From: Strongyloides papillosus
Lineage: Eukaryota; Nematoda; Chromadorea; Rhabditida; Strongyloididae
Assembly (NCBI GenBank): GCA_005656395.1
Contig: SRSI01000046.1
Location: 1,116,001-1,180,000 of the forward strand
Length of the DNA: 64,000 bases
Reading direction: 5' to 3'
In this document: in pieces, positions 47,504 through 59,930 of the stretch
How the letters are laid out: every line of letters starts with the position of its first letter
How positions within the stretch are numbered: the stretch's first letter is position 1
The notes under the pieces: generated by a model
Seen by the model: only the letters and a program-made list of their open reading frames with translations
Databases searched by the model: none
What the model was told of the DNA's origin: nothing
Program-made: the position numbers and the translations under genes

Positions 47504-47576
47504 GCCCGGTTAGCTCAGTCGGTAGAGCACCAGACTCTTAATCTGGCTGTCGCGGGTTCGAGCCCCGCATCGGGCT
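47504..47576 (+). tRNA. tRNA-Lys (anticodon CTT)
   Basis: Acceptor stem GCCCGGT with ATCGGGC (one G-T pair), D arm GCTCAGTCGGTAGAGC, anticodon stem CAGAC/... with loop CTCTTAA giving CTT, T arm GCGGG-TTCGAGC-CCCGC. The discriminator base is T, which is uncommon. A T5 run at 47579-47583 is the likely terminator. Confidence 0.95.
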
Positions 47577-48006
47577 TATTTTTGGCATTTTAATTAATTA
47601 ATTTCTTCAAATTAATTTTCAAACAATATATATGTTCTTTATTTCTTGTTATTATTGTTCTCAAATGGTGTTTTTTTATTTATTGGTATTATCTTTATAA
47701 ATATTTTATTGGACCATAACACATTTCTTTGTCTAATTTTCAAATAAACAGGTTATTACTTTCTTTTGACATATTCGTTATAACTTTTCAATATTTTCTT
47801 CTAAGTGTCATAAAACCATTATTTTTAAGATCAAGGGTCAGATAAAAGTAATCGTTGTATACTGAAGACTGGAAAGAATAAATTTTCGAAATAAAAAGAA
47901 ACAAGTTAATGTTCATTGTTAATTAATCATAAAGAAATGAAAAGTTTATTTTAGCATAGTATAAAAGGAATAAAAGTCTACCATAATATGTTTTATTCGA
48001 ATAATA
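47577..48006. other. Intergenic
   Basis: A+T-rich, nothing recognised; presumably the former promoter of the broken gene at 48007. Confidence 0.35.
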
Positions 48007-49825
48007 ATGTTATTATATTTTAAGTATCTGTTTATTTATTTAATATTATACATTAATTTTATTTCATGCTATAAATATAGTGGTATACTTGAAGGAAGTG
48101 GTGAAAATGAAGACTCTGAAGAAGTTAATTTAAGTGAACTTATAAGTTATGATCAAGGACTACCTATTGCCAAATTTCCTATATTAGCAAGGTCTTCAAG
48201 TAAAAGTGGCTTAATACCTTTATCAAAAGGAACAACAGGTGAACTTACAGGTTTCACAAATGGCTTGACGGATGAAATGAAAAAAATTATTAAAAGAAGA
48301 CAAAAGTGGAATGAAATTTTCTAAAAGAAAAAATAAACAAATTTCATCCACAAGTGTTCATAACGTTGTTGTTGATTCTGAAGAAAATAAAAAAAATAAT
48401 TTTTTAAATTTAAAAAAGAATACAGATAGTAATGAAGAAGATTTGTATAATAATTTACCTGAGGAAAAAGGACAATTTTTAGTTGAAAAAATGCCATTTT
48501 ACATAGGAGCCATTAAAAGAAATAATGGAATGAAAAGTTTAAATGCATTTGGAGCATATGGTAAAAGTCATATTCTAAAACCTTTTAGTAGAGGAAACAG
48601 TGGATATGGATCATCTTTGGGTGATAAAGAATATAAACTTAAACCCGGACAATACTTTGCTGGACAAAGACCTCCAATTATTCCAAGCCAAAGTTCCGAT
48701 AATCGACAACAAAATATTCAACAAAACGTAGTTAAAAAAGGTGTCAATTTTAGAACTGCTATTACTAGCAACCCACCACAAAATCCAGTAGTATCAAAAA
48801 ATTTAGTTCAAACTTTATTAACAGCCACCAACGCTGCTACTCAAACTTATAATAGATTGAAAGTAACAAATCCAGGTCAAAACATAAAATCAGATAAAAC
48901 TTATTTATCACCATCATTAGCCAAAATTGGTGTAACCACTGCTCTCCATAGTATAAAAAATTCTAATCATTCCGCAAATAGAATGATACAAAAAAATTTG
49001 CAACAACATGATAGAATTCCTTCTACAAATAGTAGAACGGTTGTTCATGGTATTTATATGACACAGTTTAAAAAATTCCCAAAACCATTGGAGGAAAATA
49101 CTGAAAGATTTTTAAACAAACAAAATAATGAAAATGATGGACATATAAATAATATTTTTGTTACTCCTCCAAAAGAGTCTATTGATTTATCTCAAAAACT
49201 TTTTCTCATCAATATCCAGTGCAAAATACATTTGATGAAAAAAGCATTGACAAATCTCTCAGTAGTGGTATATCATATGGACCTCAATTTAGTAACATTG
49301 TTTATCAACAACAATTGCCAGATACAGAAAGTTCAAATTTATTAGTTCAACAAATCCTTCTCAAGTTGAAACGAACAAATATTTACCTATTTATTCTGAT
49401 AATCACCAGAACAATCTAAAAATAGAAGATTTTAATCATGAACTTCTAAATAAAATATAAATACACAATATATTAATAATGATGTCGAAGTATCATGTTG
49501 TGATGGAGATTTAGTCTATTCAACAAATTCATGTTGTGAAATGGAACCAAAAATTCTTGATAATGAATACTATCAAAACGATGGTGTCAATAAAAATTTT
49601 ATTGATAAAAGTAACGTTCATTATTACAATACTTTTAAGAAAGTAAATGAAAATTCTGAAGAATATGGTGACATAAGTAATAGTATGAAAAATAGACATA
49701 CATTTAAAAGTTATAAACCAACTTCAAAAACTCGACCAATATTTACAGAAATGGAACAGCTTTCACCGTTACCAGAAAGAATAGGTGACATCTACAGCAA
49801 TAATTTTGGAAACCCTAATGCTTGA
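48007..49825 (+). pseudogene. Broken gene for a secreted Q/N/S-rich protein
   Basis: Starts with a clear signal peptide (MLLYFKYLFIYLILYINFISC). The mature part is rich in Asn, Gln, Ser and Pro with no recognised domain; near the end a short Cys-containing part reads SCCDGDLVYSTNSCCE. The coding reading is split over several frames: a first change in an A-rich run near 48280-48310, a second near 49200-49220, a third near 49360, and a stop plus frame change near 49458. Each piece continues where the previous one stops and composition is continuous, so this is one gene. It could be a decayed cuticle or secreted structural protein. Assembly indels could explain some breaks, but four in 1.8 kb, and more in the neighbours, favour decay. 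Confidence 0.6.
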
Positions 49826-50226
49826 AATGCATATGATAATAATATAAAACAAACTTAATTTATTCACACTAATTCTTTCTTAACTTTATTATATTTATTA
49901 TTACAAAATATTCCAAATTCTTTTTAATATTCTTCACAATTTGACAATAAACGATATCTTTTAACTCCTTCTGGAAACGAATAAACTTTCAGAGAAGTTC
50001 TCCTAAAAAGTTTAAAATTTAATAGAAAACAATATACTAATATACATTTTATATTGAAATGTCTTTCACAACATTAAATTACATTGACACAAATATGAAT
50101 TTAAAAAAATAACTTGAATCATTTTTAATGATAAATAAATAAATTATATAATTAAATTATATTTGTTACTGTGTCTTTAATTGTTGTGATGATACAAAAA
50201 TTGTGTCTCAAATTTTTATCGTTAGC
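49826..50226. other. Intergenic between convergent pseudogenes
   Basis: A+T-rich, no feature seen. Confidence 0.35.
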
Positions 50227-51478
50227 TTACTGATTGCGTTTTGAGTCATTTTTATTTAAATAGTCAAGATTAAAAGCATTAATCTTTAAATGTTCACATA
50301 ACTGGCGGACTAGGCATATTCCATAATGGCAATGTATCAAGGTAAAAATAATACCTGATATTCTTAAAATATTCAACTCATGGTCTCCAAATACACCTGA
50401 GATACAAGAAAAGAAATTATAGTATTATGCAATAGTAAGTTTGTTAAATACTTCTTGTTTCTCGTACATGACATTTGTGAAATTATTAAATGAACAGCTA
50501 CATTTGAAAATACAGTCCCAACAGTCCAGAAAAAAATCCTTGGTGAAAGAACAATGACATGTGATGGTGAAAGGTTGGCCCAAATTACGGATGAAGTAAA
50601 ACAAAATTGTTGGAGAAACCATTGGCAATGCAAATTCATAAAAGTTTTTTTGTTTTTCCAGATAATTCAATAAAATAAGCTTTATACATATTGTAAAATG
50701 ACATTAAAATGATATAAAGCAAGATAAGTAAAATCCTATTTCAAAAATTTGAACAAACGTATAACCATTATTGGTTCATATTGAATAATATTGATAACCA
50801 TTAAAATATGTAAAAAGATAAAATAATACAAGACCATAGTGAGAAAGATCATCCCAGGATAAAAAAAAACAATACCCCTGTTATTAATATTTTCCCACTG
50901 TGTAACAATAAAAACAGTTTGAACAGAATTAAAACTCCTAACAAACTTTGGGGTGTTGTTGAGTAAATACCTTGACCAAAATAGAAAATATTGTTATGTA
51001 AATGGTACTGTTGCATATGAATCTTAATCCAGTGATCAATAATTCTCCTGTTTGAACCAGATGCTCCCTGTCCTTTTCGGGCCTGTTTACCATCAGTACC
51101 ATCTAATAAAATGTCCTAAAAATGTACATACTGCAGGCTAGAAGCCAAACCAATTAGGTATTGGATCTTCAACATTTTTATATGAATTTCTTGTAATATG
51201 AGGATCTAGATATGAAACTAAGAAATAACAACCCATAACAAGAGATGCCCCAATTAATGTTATTAAATTCGGTGCTAGCCATTTAGGATAAAACTATAAT
51301 TACACAATTAATTAATAACATACACTTATATAATATTTTTTACATACATTTACAAACCAATTCCAAAAGGATGTGAAATATATACAGAAATAGGAGAATT
51401 ATCTATACAATATATATTATAGTTATCAAATCCATGAATTTTTGCACTGTTTAAATATTTATAATCAAAAATCCCCAT
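50227..51478 (-). pseudogene. Ethanolaminephosphotransferase pseudogene (EPT1/SELENOI family)
   Basis: The intact enzyme makes phosphatidylethanolamine from CDP-ethanolamine and diacylglycerol in ER/Golgi membranes. Reading from 51478: MGIFDYKYLNSAKIHGFDNY, then ISHPF; a short intron remains between about 51350 and 51293; then WLAPNLITLIGASLV, then LDGTDGKQAR, the conserved part of the CDP-alcohol phosphotransferase motif. Later parts include FGQGIYSTTP, ALPMVSPTILF, PRIFFWTVGTVFSNVA, LIISQMSCTR and HCHYGICLVRQLCEH, all in family order, ending at 50227. It is dead: a frame change after HPF, a TAG after PNWFGF, a frame change before LDGTDG, several small indels through the GELFDHGLDS-equivalent region, and more stops downstream. 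Retained intron shows a DNA-level copy or a decayed original. Confidence 0.85.
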
Positions 51479-51960
51479 ATTTAAAATTTGTAATTATCCT
51501 TATTCAATTGAAAAATGATGATATACTAAAAAAATATCTAGTTGAAATCGTACGAGTGTTATAATCATACCACAAGAAAAGTACAATATAGTGATTATAA
51601 TTTAGAGATAAAAATTATATGTCGTTTGTCTAAGGTAGTAATAAATGATTATTTGATAAATTTAAAACGAATATAAGTACTAGCTAAAACGAAAAGATAA
51701 CATTTTTTGCATTCAGAAAGAGGACAAAGTAAAATATTAATAGAAACTAAATAGTTTTACATTTTATTAATTCATTAATGACATATTACTTCCATTTGAA
51801 ATCATATTATACTTCTATACAAATATTTATTAGTCATTTTTTTTAAAATAAATTTACAATAAATGTCAATTGCTATGAAAAGTTTAATATATAAAAATTA
51901 CATTTGGTGTCTTAGAAAGAATGCAACAAAATATATTACCACAACATATTATCACTATTT
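51479..51960. other. Gap between divergent pseudogenes
   Basis: About 480 bp, A+T-rich, no feature seen. Confidence 0.35.
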
Positions 51961-52690
51961 ATGTCTACAATTACTCAATTAATTGAAGGTTACGTTTCTG
52001 AAGAACACTCCGACACTACTCGGGCTTCTGGAAGTATTACGCTAATAGAGAATGACAACAAACGTTTATTATTTGACTGTGGTGACCCATGGAATGGAGA
52101 ACAATTAAAAGAAAGTCTATATAAAAAACGCCTAATAAAATTACTGCTATAACGGATGTTATAATATCCCATTGGCATATTGATCATACGGGAAATCTAG
52201 GTATTTTTGACAAAAAAAACTACGAACTAGTGTGGAGGAGTTCAAAGAAATAGAAAAAATGATGATATAAAAGTCGGAGTAGTAAAAAGATTGTCATTCA
52301 AGTAAGGATGTCTATATAACAGCATTTGATGGAAAACACTACACATTAATTGCTGGAGATTTGTTTGAAAATGAAAATGATATATGGGATATGAATTTAT
52401 GGTGTTGTCAATCAAAAAATATACCACATCAAAAACTCCAAAGGGTTTATTATCTAAAAATGTTAGTTATATTATTCCTGGACACGGACCATTATTTGAA
52501 GAGTGACAGATGAGCATAAAAAAAAACTTCATGATGACATTTTTAAAAATAGTGATTCAGTAAATATACACAAAAACAATAAATAATAAATATAAATGCT
52601 ACATTGAAGGACCTGATTATTATGTGGTGATAAATGATTGGACTTTTGCAACGGATGAAGAATATGAAAAAATAACAACCTTATTATAAC
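51961..52690 (+). pseudogene. MBLAC1-like metallo-beta-lactamase pseudogene
   Basis: First part LIEGYVSEEHSDTTRASGSITLIE...LLFDCGDPWN matches the start of metallo-beta-lactamase-fold proteins of the MBLAC1 (nematode SWIP-10-like) type. After a frame change near 52130 comes VIISHWHIDHTGNLG (about 52161-52201) with the metal-binding HxHxDH. Further on, in other frames, are YTLIAGDLFENENDIWD and, near 52465-52503, SYIIPGHGPLF with the later metal His. At least three frame changes and several stops separate these blocks, all in family order. Coding-like words continue weakly (EGPDYYVVINDWTFATDEEYEKI to 52690, then YFVNINNFSNAKLIMDND and a possible further exon to about 52960), so the true 3' end is unclear. 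Confidence 0.7.
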
Positions 52691-52960
52691 CCACAATAAC
52701 TATGAATATTTTGTTAATATAAACAATTTTTCAAATGCAAAATTGATAATGGATAATGATATTACTACCAAAAAACTCATACTTTCCTATGAATTAGTAA
52801 GTTTGTTAAGATAAACTATGCTACAATTTTTTTTAGAATCAACAATTCAAAAGTGAAAAAGCTTTAAGTATAGGAAATTCAGTTTATATTAAATATAATG
52901 GAGAACAACTGACAGTTGTAGCATCTCTAATAATGGTGACTTTTTACTATTGTTTGATTG

Positions 52961-55388
52961 ATATTTTGTTAAAACTGAGTTATTGAAGATAGATGAAAGT
53001 AAGTAATTGTTAATTATAATTGAAGAAGATCAACTATATTTTGTAGTAAAAATAAAATTAATTGTCTGTTATAAAAATAAATTAGAAATAGAGTACTTTT
53101 TAATGTAATTTTTCCTCTTTTTTCAATTGACCTGGTAAAGAATGATCTTTTTAATTTAATAAAATAGCTATTCATCAAATAGTTTTTAATATCATATGGA
53201 AAGGACGTTACACAGGATATTTATTAATAAAGTGGAAATTCAAGAATGAAAAGAGTAAAAACAAAAGTTTACTACACTTTTTTTAATCCTCTAATTTCAT
53301 ATATTTTCTCCAAAGTCATATAAATATTTTTAAATAAAAGTATAAAATCAAAATAGCTAAAAAATTAAACTTTGAAAAAATTCAAAAATCTCAACAACGA
53401 TGTTGTAAGGTAAAATTTTTATTTTATCTTGTAAGAAGTTGTATTAACTGTACTAAGAAAATACTTTATAAAATTATAATTTATCTTTAGAAATTAAATA
53501 TTTTATTCACAATTTACCTTGTAATCAGAAATAAATATACTTTAACGTTAATATATTGTTATGGAAACATAAACATAATATTAGCAATTAATATTAATTA
53601 TATTAGAAGGGAAAATTCTCATAGAAATATATAATGTAATATAAAATAAAATTATAGGTAAAATAAATTATAGTTAATTCGAATAAACTATACACTTTTT
53701 AAATATTTATTAATTTATTAAGTTTGTGTAAGACTGCTATGAGAAGGTTATATTTGAGAATGAAACTAAAAAATAATAAATTATTTACTTCATATTAATT
53801 GATTGAAATATTTTATTTGCTTTATTTTATACGTTCTTTAATTTCGTAACATCTTAATATTTTACGTTCCTAGTGTGTGTTTTAATTAAGAATTAGAAAC
53901 ATTTTAAAATATTTATTGTGTTAAGCAAACTGATTTAATCATCAAAAGTTAACTCAAACTTCTACAAAATCATTATTGTTATCAGAGTTAATATGATTAT
54001 GGTGTATTTGTTCAAATGAATGTTTAGAACAAACAATATTAATTTGATTTTTTTAGTTGTCAATATAATTTTTATTTAACTGTGTTGTAAACAAACATTT
54101 TTAAATATCTATGTTAACGTTTTAGTAATAAGAATTGATAAACATTTTTGCCCGTGTATGCAACTCTTAATAAATTATTTAATTTTTTTTTTTTTACTTT
54201 CCAAGTGGACAAAAGATTATTTATTACTATGTCTAAATTATTAATCGGCATATAATAGCATTTTTAGTACGATTAGATTAGAAGTATCTGTAGGGTGATT
54301 AAAAGATCCAGGACATTGTATATAAAATATTATAATTTTAAGTCATAATTAGTATTACTTTATTTAACTTTGGCTATTTTTATTTCCGTACTTTCCCATA
54401 AAAATATTGTTTCAATATAAATATAATATATTATTGTATTAGTAAAAAAAAGTATATGCTATAAATTATAAAAACAAAAACATTAAATTTATCACATGGT
54501 TGCTTTTTCTTTTTTCAAAATCCCTCAATAAATATACATAAAGACAATAAATTTTTGAATACATTAATCCATTATTTGTTTAAAAAGTATATTCAATAAT
54601 TTACATTCAATCAAACTTGCATATTTTTACGAGAAAAAACGTTTTCCCAAAACATTCTAATAATAAATAACATTGTTTATTGGAATATTAAACAAGTAAA
54701 AGTTATTTAAGTGTAATCATAATTAATACGCCTTGCAAATAAAGTTATTTACCAATTTTACTATTTTTTTTTTTTAAAAATATTATGCATTATTTTACGC
54801 AGCCTTTTTAATTTGCAAAAGCGAAAAGTCCATCTTGAACATTACGGTATGTTTTTGCAATTCAAAACAATAGTCTTTATTTGATTGATTATAAAACTTG
54901 AGATTCATAATAAACAACAATTACTTTCCCTTATAAGTATAATTTTACAAAGCAAATAGCTTGTTGTTGATGAGAATAAAACTAATTAATATTTGAAATC
55001 CAAAAATTGATTAAACCGCAATGTATATTTATTTAACAGTTATCCTGTGTTGAAATACATCAATACGTCAGCTTTACAAATAAAATATCACTATACATTT
55101 TTTAAAAACAATTTCTATCTGTGTGTAGCTGAACGTTTTTTCAGAATTGATTTTTTACTAGGTTATTTTTTCAGAGAACATGTGTATTAAGTACAATTGC
55201 TACAAGTAATCAATCTTTTTATTTAAGAAACTTCAAAAACACATAAAAAGAACATATTGGGAATTCTTTTATTACTTTATTTTATTCTTTTAAACTACCT
55301 AAAAAGTAGATAGTCTGAGAAAGTAAATTTTTTCCCCTTATTTTTTTTAACTTCTAAATAAACCAAACTCCAATAACACTACTAAATA
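52961..55388. other. Intergenic, extremely A+T-rich
   Basis: 2.4 kb of low-complexity A+T-rich DNA. I see no gene, RNA gene or repeat with confidence. Confidence 0.35.
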
Positions 55389-55482
55389 TCAGTGTCTATT
55401 GGGAGAACACACCCTCTGTTTATTGATGACAGTTTCATTAGGACCATAGGTTGGCACATCCAGCTTATGATGGTACACATAA
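55389..55482 (-). pseudogene. Coding-like fragment, unrecognised
   Basis: On the minus strand a short stretch reads IYVYHHKLDVPTYGPNETVI and a few residues more before a TGA. Its composition (richer in G+C, balanced amino acids) is unlike the surrounding A+T-rich DNA. No flanking exons were found. It could be a remnant of a further decayed gene. Family not recognised. Confidence 0.25.
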
Positions 55483-55639
55483 ATTTTTTATAGTTATTTT
55501 TTAAATTTTGTCAAATCATAGGTATTGTCCGACAATTTCATAATAAGGAAAATATTTGTGTAAAATCTCTATACATTGTCTATAAGTTTTATTTAAGGAG
55601 AATTTATTTATCCTTGCTTGTCTTAACGCGATCTGTCTA

Positions 55640-55789
55640 CATGGCCAGGTGCATTCATGGTGTTATGACAAAATCTGACGATTCATATTTGCTTCCGGAA
55701 TCTTCTTCTAGCTCACCTTATCAAGCAAGACTTCCAGTAACCACGGTCAAGAAGTTGTTTTAGAAGATTTTACGAAAGCATGTTTTAGG
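55640..55789 (+). pseudogene. Coding-like exon remnant, unrecognised
   Basis: A G+C-richer block ending in a strong donor (TTTTAG then GTAAGTGG). In one frame it starts with ATG at 55640 (MARCIHGVMTKSDDSYLLPE); toward the donor a different frame reads better (NHGQEVVLEDFTKACF). The frame conflict suggests decay. It lies about 700 bp upstream of the P4-ATPase pseudogene on the same strand and could be an upstream exon of it or of another gene. Confidence 0.25.
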
Positions 55790-56487
55790 TAAGTGGAATT
55801 TTTTATATTGCTCTAAAATGTCCATGAATCAGTACCAAACAAATATAATATTGATATTTCCCTCCATGATTCAAAAACAAACACGATATAAATATACATA
55901 TTATGAAAGTATAATATATTTTTAAAGCAAACAAATGTAGGATATATACTTTTGTATTGGTATAAGTAAAAATATATATAAGTATTGAGAATGATATACA
56001 CAGTCTAATCATTTGCCACGACGTTTGTCTGCGCAATACCGAACATTAGTACATTTCGATTAAAGTGAATAAATATAATATCTATCACCCATTCTTGACC
56101 GCTTTTCCTAGAAGTATATTTCTTTTATGCAAAATTTTACGATACAAATAATATATCTAAAGTGTTACCCTTGGGACATTAACGTTATTTGAAAATATTT
56201 TTTACAAAAAGAACAGTTTCGGGGTGGTTAAAAATTGTTGGAAAATTTTCTATACACTACAAAATTTGATATTCCTTTTATGGTATAATTATATGTAAAA
56301 AGAATAATTCTACTACGTATGTGTAATATATAAAATTTTTACTGATTTCATAATCACAAATAAGCTAGTTATTATTCATTGATGATACTACATATTTATA
56401 CATGCTATTTATTAAAATTGTGGTTTGCTGACTTTATTATTGAGTTATAATATTTTTTTCAATATTCATTATTTTTATTAAAAAAAA
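55790..56487. other. A+T-rich gap before the P4-ATPase pseudogene
   Basis: Short hydrophobic minus-strand frames (55803-56036) are Tyr/Ile/Phe-rich chance readings. Nothing else recognised. Confidence 0.35.
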
Positions 56488-59400
56488 ATGGAACAAAGAA
56501 AAAAACTCGATGTTGCATGTTCTCTTGAAGAATATAATGATGATGAAATAATAGAAGAGGATTCATCTTTTCTAAGTACATTGTCTGTATAAAATAAATC
56601 TTTTTATAATTATATATTATTATTTTGCACTATTTTTTAGATGTTGTAGAAATATGCTGAGGAGAAAACGTTCTTTACATTCACGAACGCTACGATTAGG
56701 ATATGGACCAATATCTGGTAGCATTCAAATTTTGTACCAAATAAAGTATGCAATCAAAAATATAATCTTTTCACTTTTATACCATTAGTTCTCTTTCAAC
56801 AGTTTAAATTTTTCTTAAATTTATATTTTCTTCTAATGGCATGTACACAATTTATTCCTGCTATACAAATCGGTGCACCTATCACATATTGGGGTCCGTT
56901 AGGATTTGTTTTAACAATTACCTTGATAAGAGAATTTTTCGATGATTTTGCAAGATTTTTACGTGATCGAGAAATGAATGGTGAGAAGTACGAAAAACTA
57001 ACAAGAGATGGATTTGTCACTATAAAAAGTTGTCAAATACAAGTTGGTGACCTTATAATGATTCATAAAGACCGCGTCGAATACCGGCCGATGTAGTGTT
57101 ATTAAGAACATCAGAAAAACAAGGTGCTTGTTTTATAAGAACTGATCAGTTGGATGGTGAAACAGATTGGAAATTACGTATTGCAGTTCCTTACACGCAA
57201 AATTTGACCAGTGATCTTGAACTAATGAATATTAATTGTGAAGTTTATGCAGAGAAACCACAGAAGGATATACATGCATTTGTTGGTACATTTAAAGTGA
57301 CTAATGATGATAATACTATTCATGACTGTTCATTAAATGTGGAGAATGTTCTTTGGGCAAACACAGTTTTAGCATCTGGACATGCTATTGGTGTTGTTGT
57401 ATATACAGGTCGTGAGACACGTTCAGTTATGAATACAACACTCCCTGATTCGAAAGTTGGCCTTCTTGATATGGAAGTTAATAATTTAACCAAAATTTTA
57501 TTTTTATTTGTTATGGATTGAGTGCTGGTTTTTTGATGAAAGGTGATAATAATTGGTACAAATATCTTATTCGTTTTGTTTTACTGTTTTCATATATACC
57601 CGAATCACTTCGTGTAAATTTAGATATGGCTAAATTGTTCTATGCCTGGATTGTTGGTAGGGATAAAATATTCCAAATACAGTTGTGAGATCTAGTACAA
57701 TTACAGAAGAAATGGGAAGAGTTGCTTACCTACTAAGTGATAAGACAGGAACATTAACACGAATGAGATGAGATTTAAAAAGATCCATCTTGGTACGGTA
57801 GCCTTTTCAACAGACTCATTTAGTGATGTAACAAAACATGTAGAAAGTGCATACAGAGGTACATTAGGAAGGCATTCTTTTTCTGTTAAACTTCAAACAG
57901 CCGTTGAAACGATAGCATTGTGTCATAATGTAACTCCAATATATGAGAATGGAACAGTATCATATCAAGCAGCATCACCTGATGAAGTTGCTTTAGTTGA
58001 ATGGACTGAGGTTGTTGGTGTAAGATTAGCTGAAAGAGACCTAACTTCAATGACTTTACAATTGAATAATGGTGAAACTCGTGCTTTCCAAATTTTACAT
58101 CTCTTTCCATTCACATCAGAATCCAAGAGAATGGGTATTATAGTAAAAGATCAAACCACTGATGAGATATCATTTTTAATGAAAGGCGCTGATACGGTAA
58201 TGAGTAAAATTGTACACTACACATGATTGGTTAGATGAAAGAATGTTCTAATATGGCTAGAGCAAGGACTTAAGAACACTTGTTGTTGCTTAAACAAAAG
58301 TTTAACACCGGAACCAATTGGCTGATTTTGAGAAACAATCTCACCAAGCTAAGATGTCTTTAACTGATAGAAATGAAAAATATGGAGCTGTTGTAAGAAA
58401 ATAGAAACCGATTTACAATTAATTTGCCTTACTTGTGTAGAGGATCGTCTTCAAGATGAAGTTACACAGTCACTGGAATTATTAAGAAATGCTGAAATCA
58501 AAGTTTGGATGTTAACCGGTGATAAACTTGAGACAGCAATTTGTATTGCAAAATCATCAGGTTTTTTCAAGAACTGCAATGTACACGTTTTTGGTCAAGT
58601 AAGTACAAACACGACAGAGGCCACATAGTGAATTAAATGCCTTGAGAAGAAAGAGTGATGTTGCAACTAGTTATGAACAGGAGCTTCTTTTAAATGTATG
58701 CCTTCAGTATATGAAGCAGAGGTTTGCTGATTAAGTTTGTGGTAGTGTAGCAGTTGTTTGTTTGTAGATGTTAACCAGAACAAAAAGCACCAATAGTTAA
58801 TTTACTCAAATAGAATTTTAAAAGCCCTCAAAGAATTGCTGCTTGCTATTGGTGATGGAGGGGGTAATGATGTTCCATGATTCAAGCTGCACATGCTGGT
58901 ATTGGAATTGATGCAATGAAGGAAAACAAGCTTCATAGCGCTGATTTCTCGATAACTCAGTTTAAACATGTTGTAGACTTCTTTTGGTTCATGGTAGATT
59001 TTGTTACAAACGAAGTTGTGCATTATCACAGTTTGTCAGCATCGTGGATTAATTATTTCTACAATGCAAGCAATATTTTCATGTGTTTTTTATTTTGCTT
59101 CAGTCAGTCTATTTCAAGGATTTTTAATGGTAGCATATTCAACTGTTTATACAATGCTTCCTGTATTTTCATTAGTTGTAGATCAAGATTTAACAGCAGC
59201 AAATGCTCTAGCATACCCTGAACTTTATAAAGAATTACGGAAAGGGAGATCACTTAGTTACAAAACGTTTTGTATATGGGTTATTATTAGTTTATATCAG
59301 GGTAAATCACTTATAATTATGTTAATTAAAAATAATATTATATTTTAGGTTCTGTTATCATGTACGGTGCATTAATATTGTTTGATTCTGATTTCATTCA

Positions 59401-59686
59401 TATTGTTTCAATTTCCTTTACAGCTCTAATATTTACTGAACTTATTATGGTTGGGTTAACTATCCATACATGGCATTGGGCGATGTTTGTTGCACAAGCC
59501 TTATCAATATTTTTATATATATTGTCATTATTGTTTATGAATAATTTCTTTGATCCTGAATTTGTTCAATCAGTTGTTTTCTTAACAAAATCTGCAGTGA
59601 TAACAGCTGTCTCATGTTTACCATTATATTTTATCAAGTTACTTCGAAGAACTTTTTCACCTCCATCGTATGCAAAAGTTAATTAA
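56488..59686 (+). pseudogene. P4-type ATPase (flippase) pseudogene, TAT-5/ATP9 type
   Basis: ATP9/TAT-5 keeps phosphatidylethanolamine on the inner leaflet and restrains vesicle budding. Homology runs the whole length in family order: CCRNMLRRKR, LNFYFLLMACTQFIPA-type helix 1, [14 protein letters not shown] with the P4 [12 protein letters not shown] with the phosphorylated Asp (about 57738), YQAASPDEVALVEWTE, LFPFTSESKRMGIIV, MLTGDKLETAICIAKSS, IGDGG...NDV, ADFSITQF, and the C-terminal [20 protein letters not shown] ending at 59686. The blocks lie in different frames: breaks occur near 56800, 57090, 57520, 57760, 58225, in 58230-58450, 58610-58740 and 58860-59040, with stops between. Short introns (56588-56640 and about 59302-59348) are kept. 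The last quarter (59001-59686) has only the intron interruption. An intact TAT-5 is presumably elsewhere. Confidence 0.9.
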
Positions 59687-59930
59687 TATCAAGTAATTAC
59701 TTTTATATTCATTAAATTCTGTACAAATTCTGTATTATAATATTTTTAATATTATTTTTAAAATTTTACCACTAACAAAATATATGATAAATAAACGTTT
59801 AATTTGTTCTTGGTGATGATAAATTTAAATCATCACAAATTTGAGTATATTCTCTAAAATATATATATAATTATTGTGCATAAACAAAATTAATAACATT
59901 TACAGTTATTTTTAATATTAAAAATTACCA
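59687..59930. other. Short gap
   Basis: About 240 bp, A+T-rich, between two same-strand pseudogenes. Nothing seen. Confidence 0.3.

Noticed and set aside
55803..56036. Two hydrophobic minus-strand frames
   Set aside because: Tyr/Ile/Phe-rich low-complexity reading typical of A+T-rich DNA; the two overlap in different frames.
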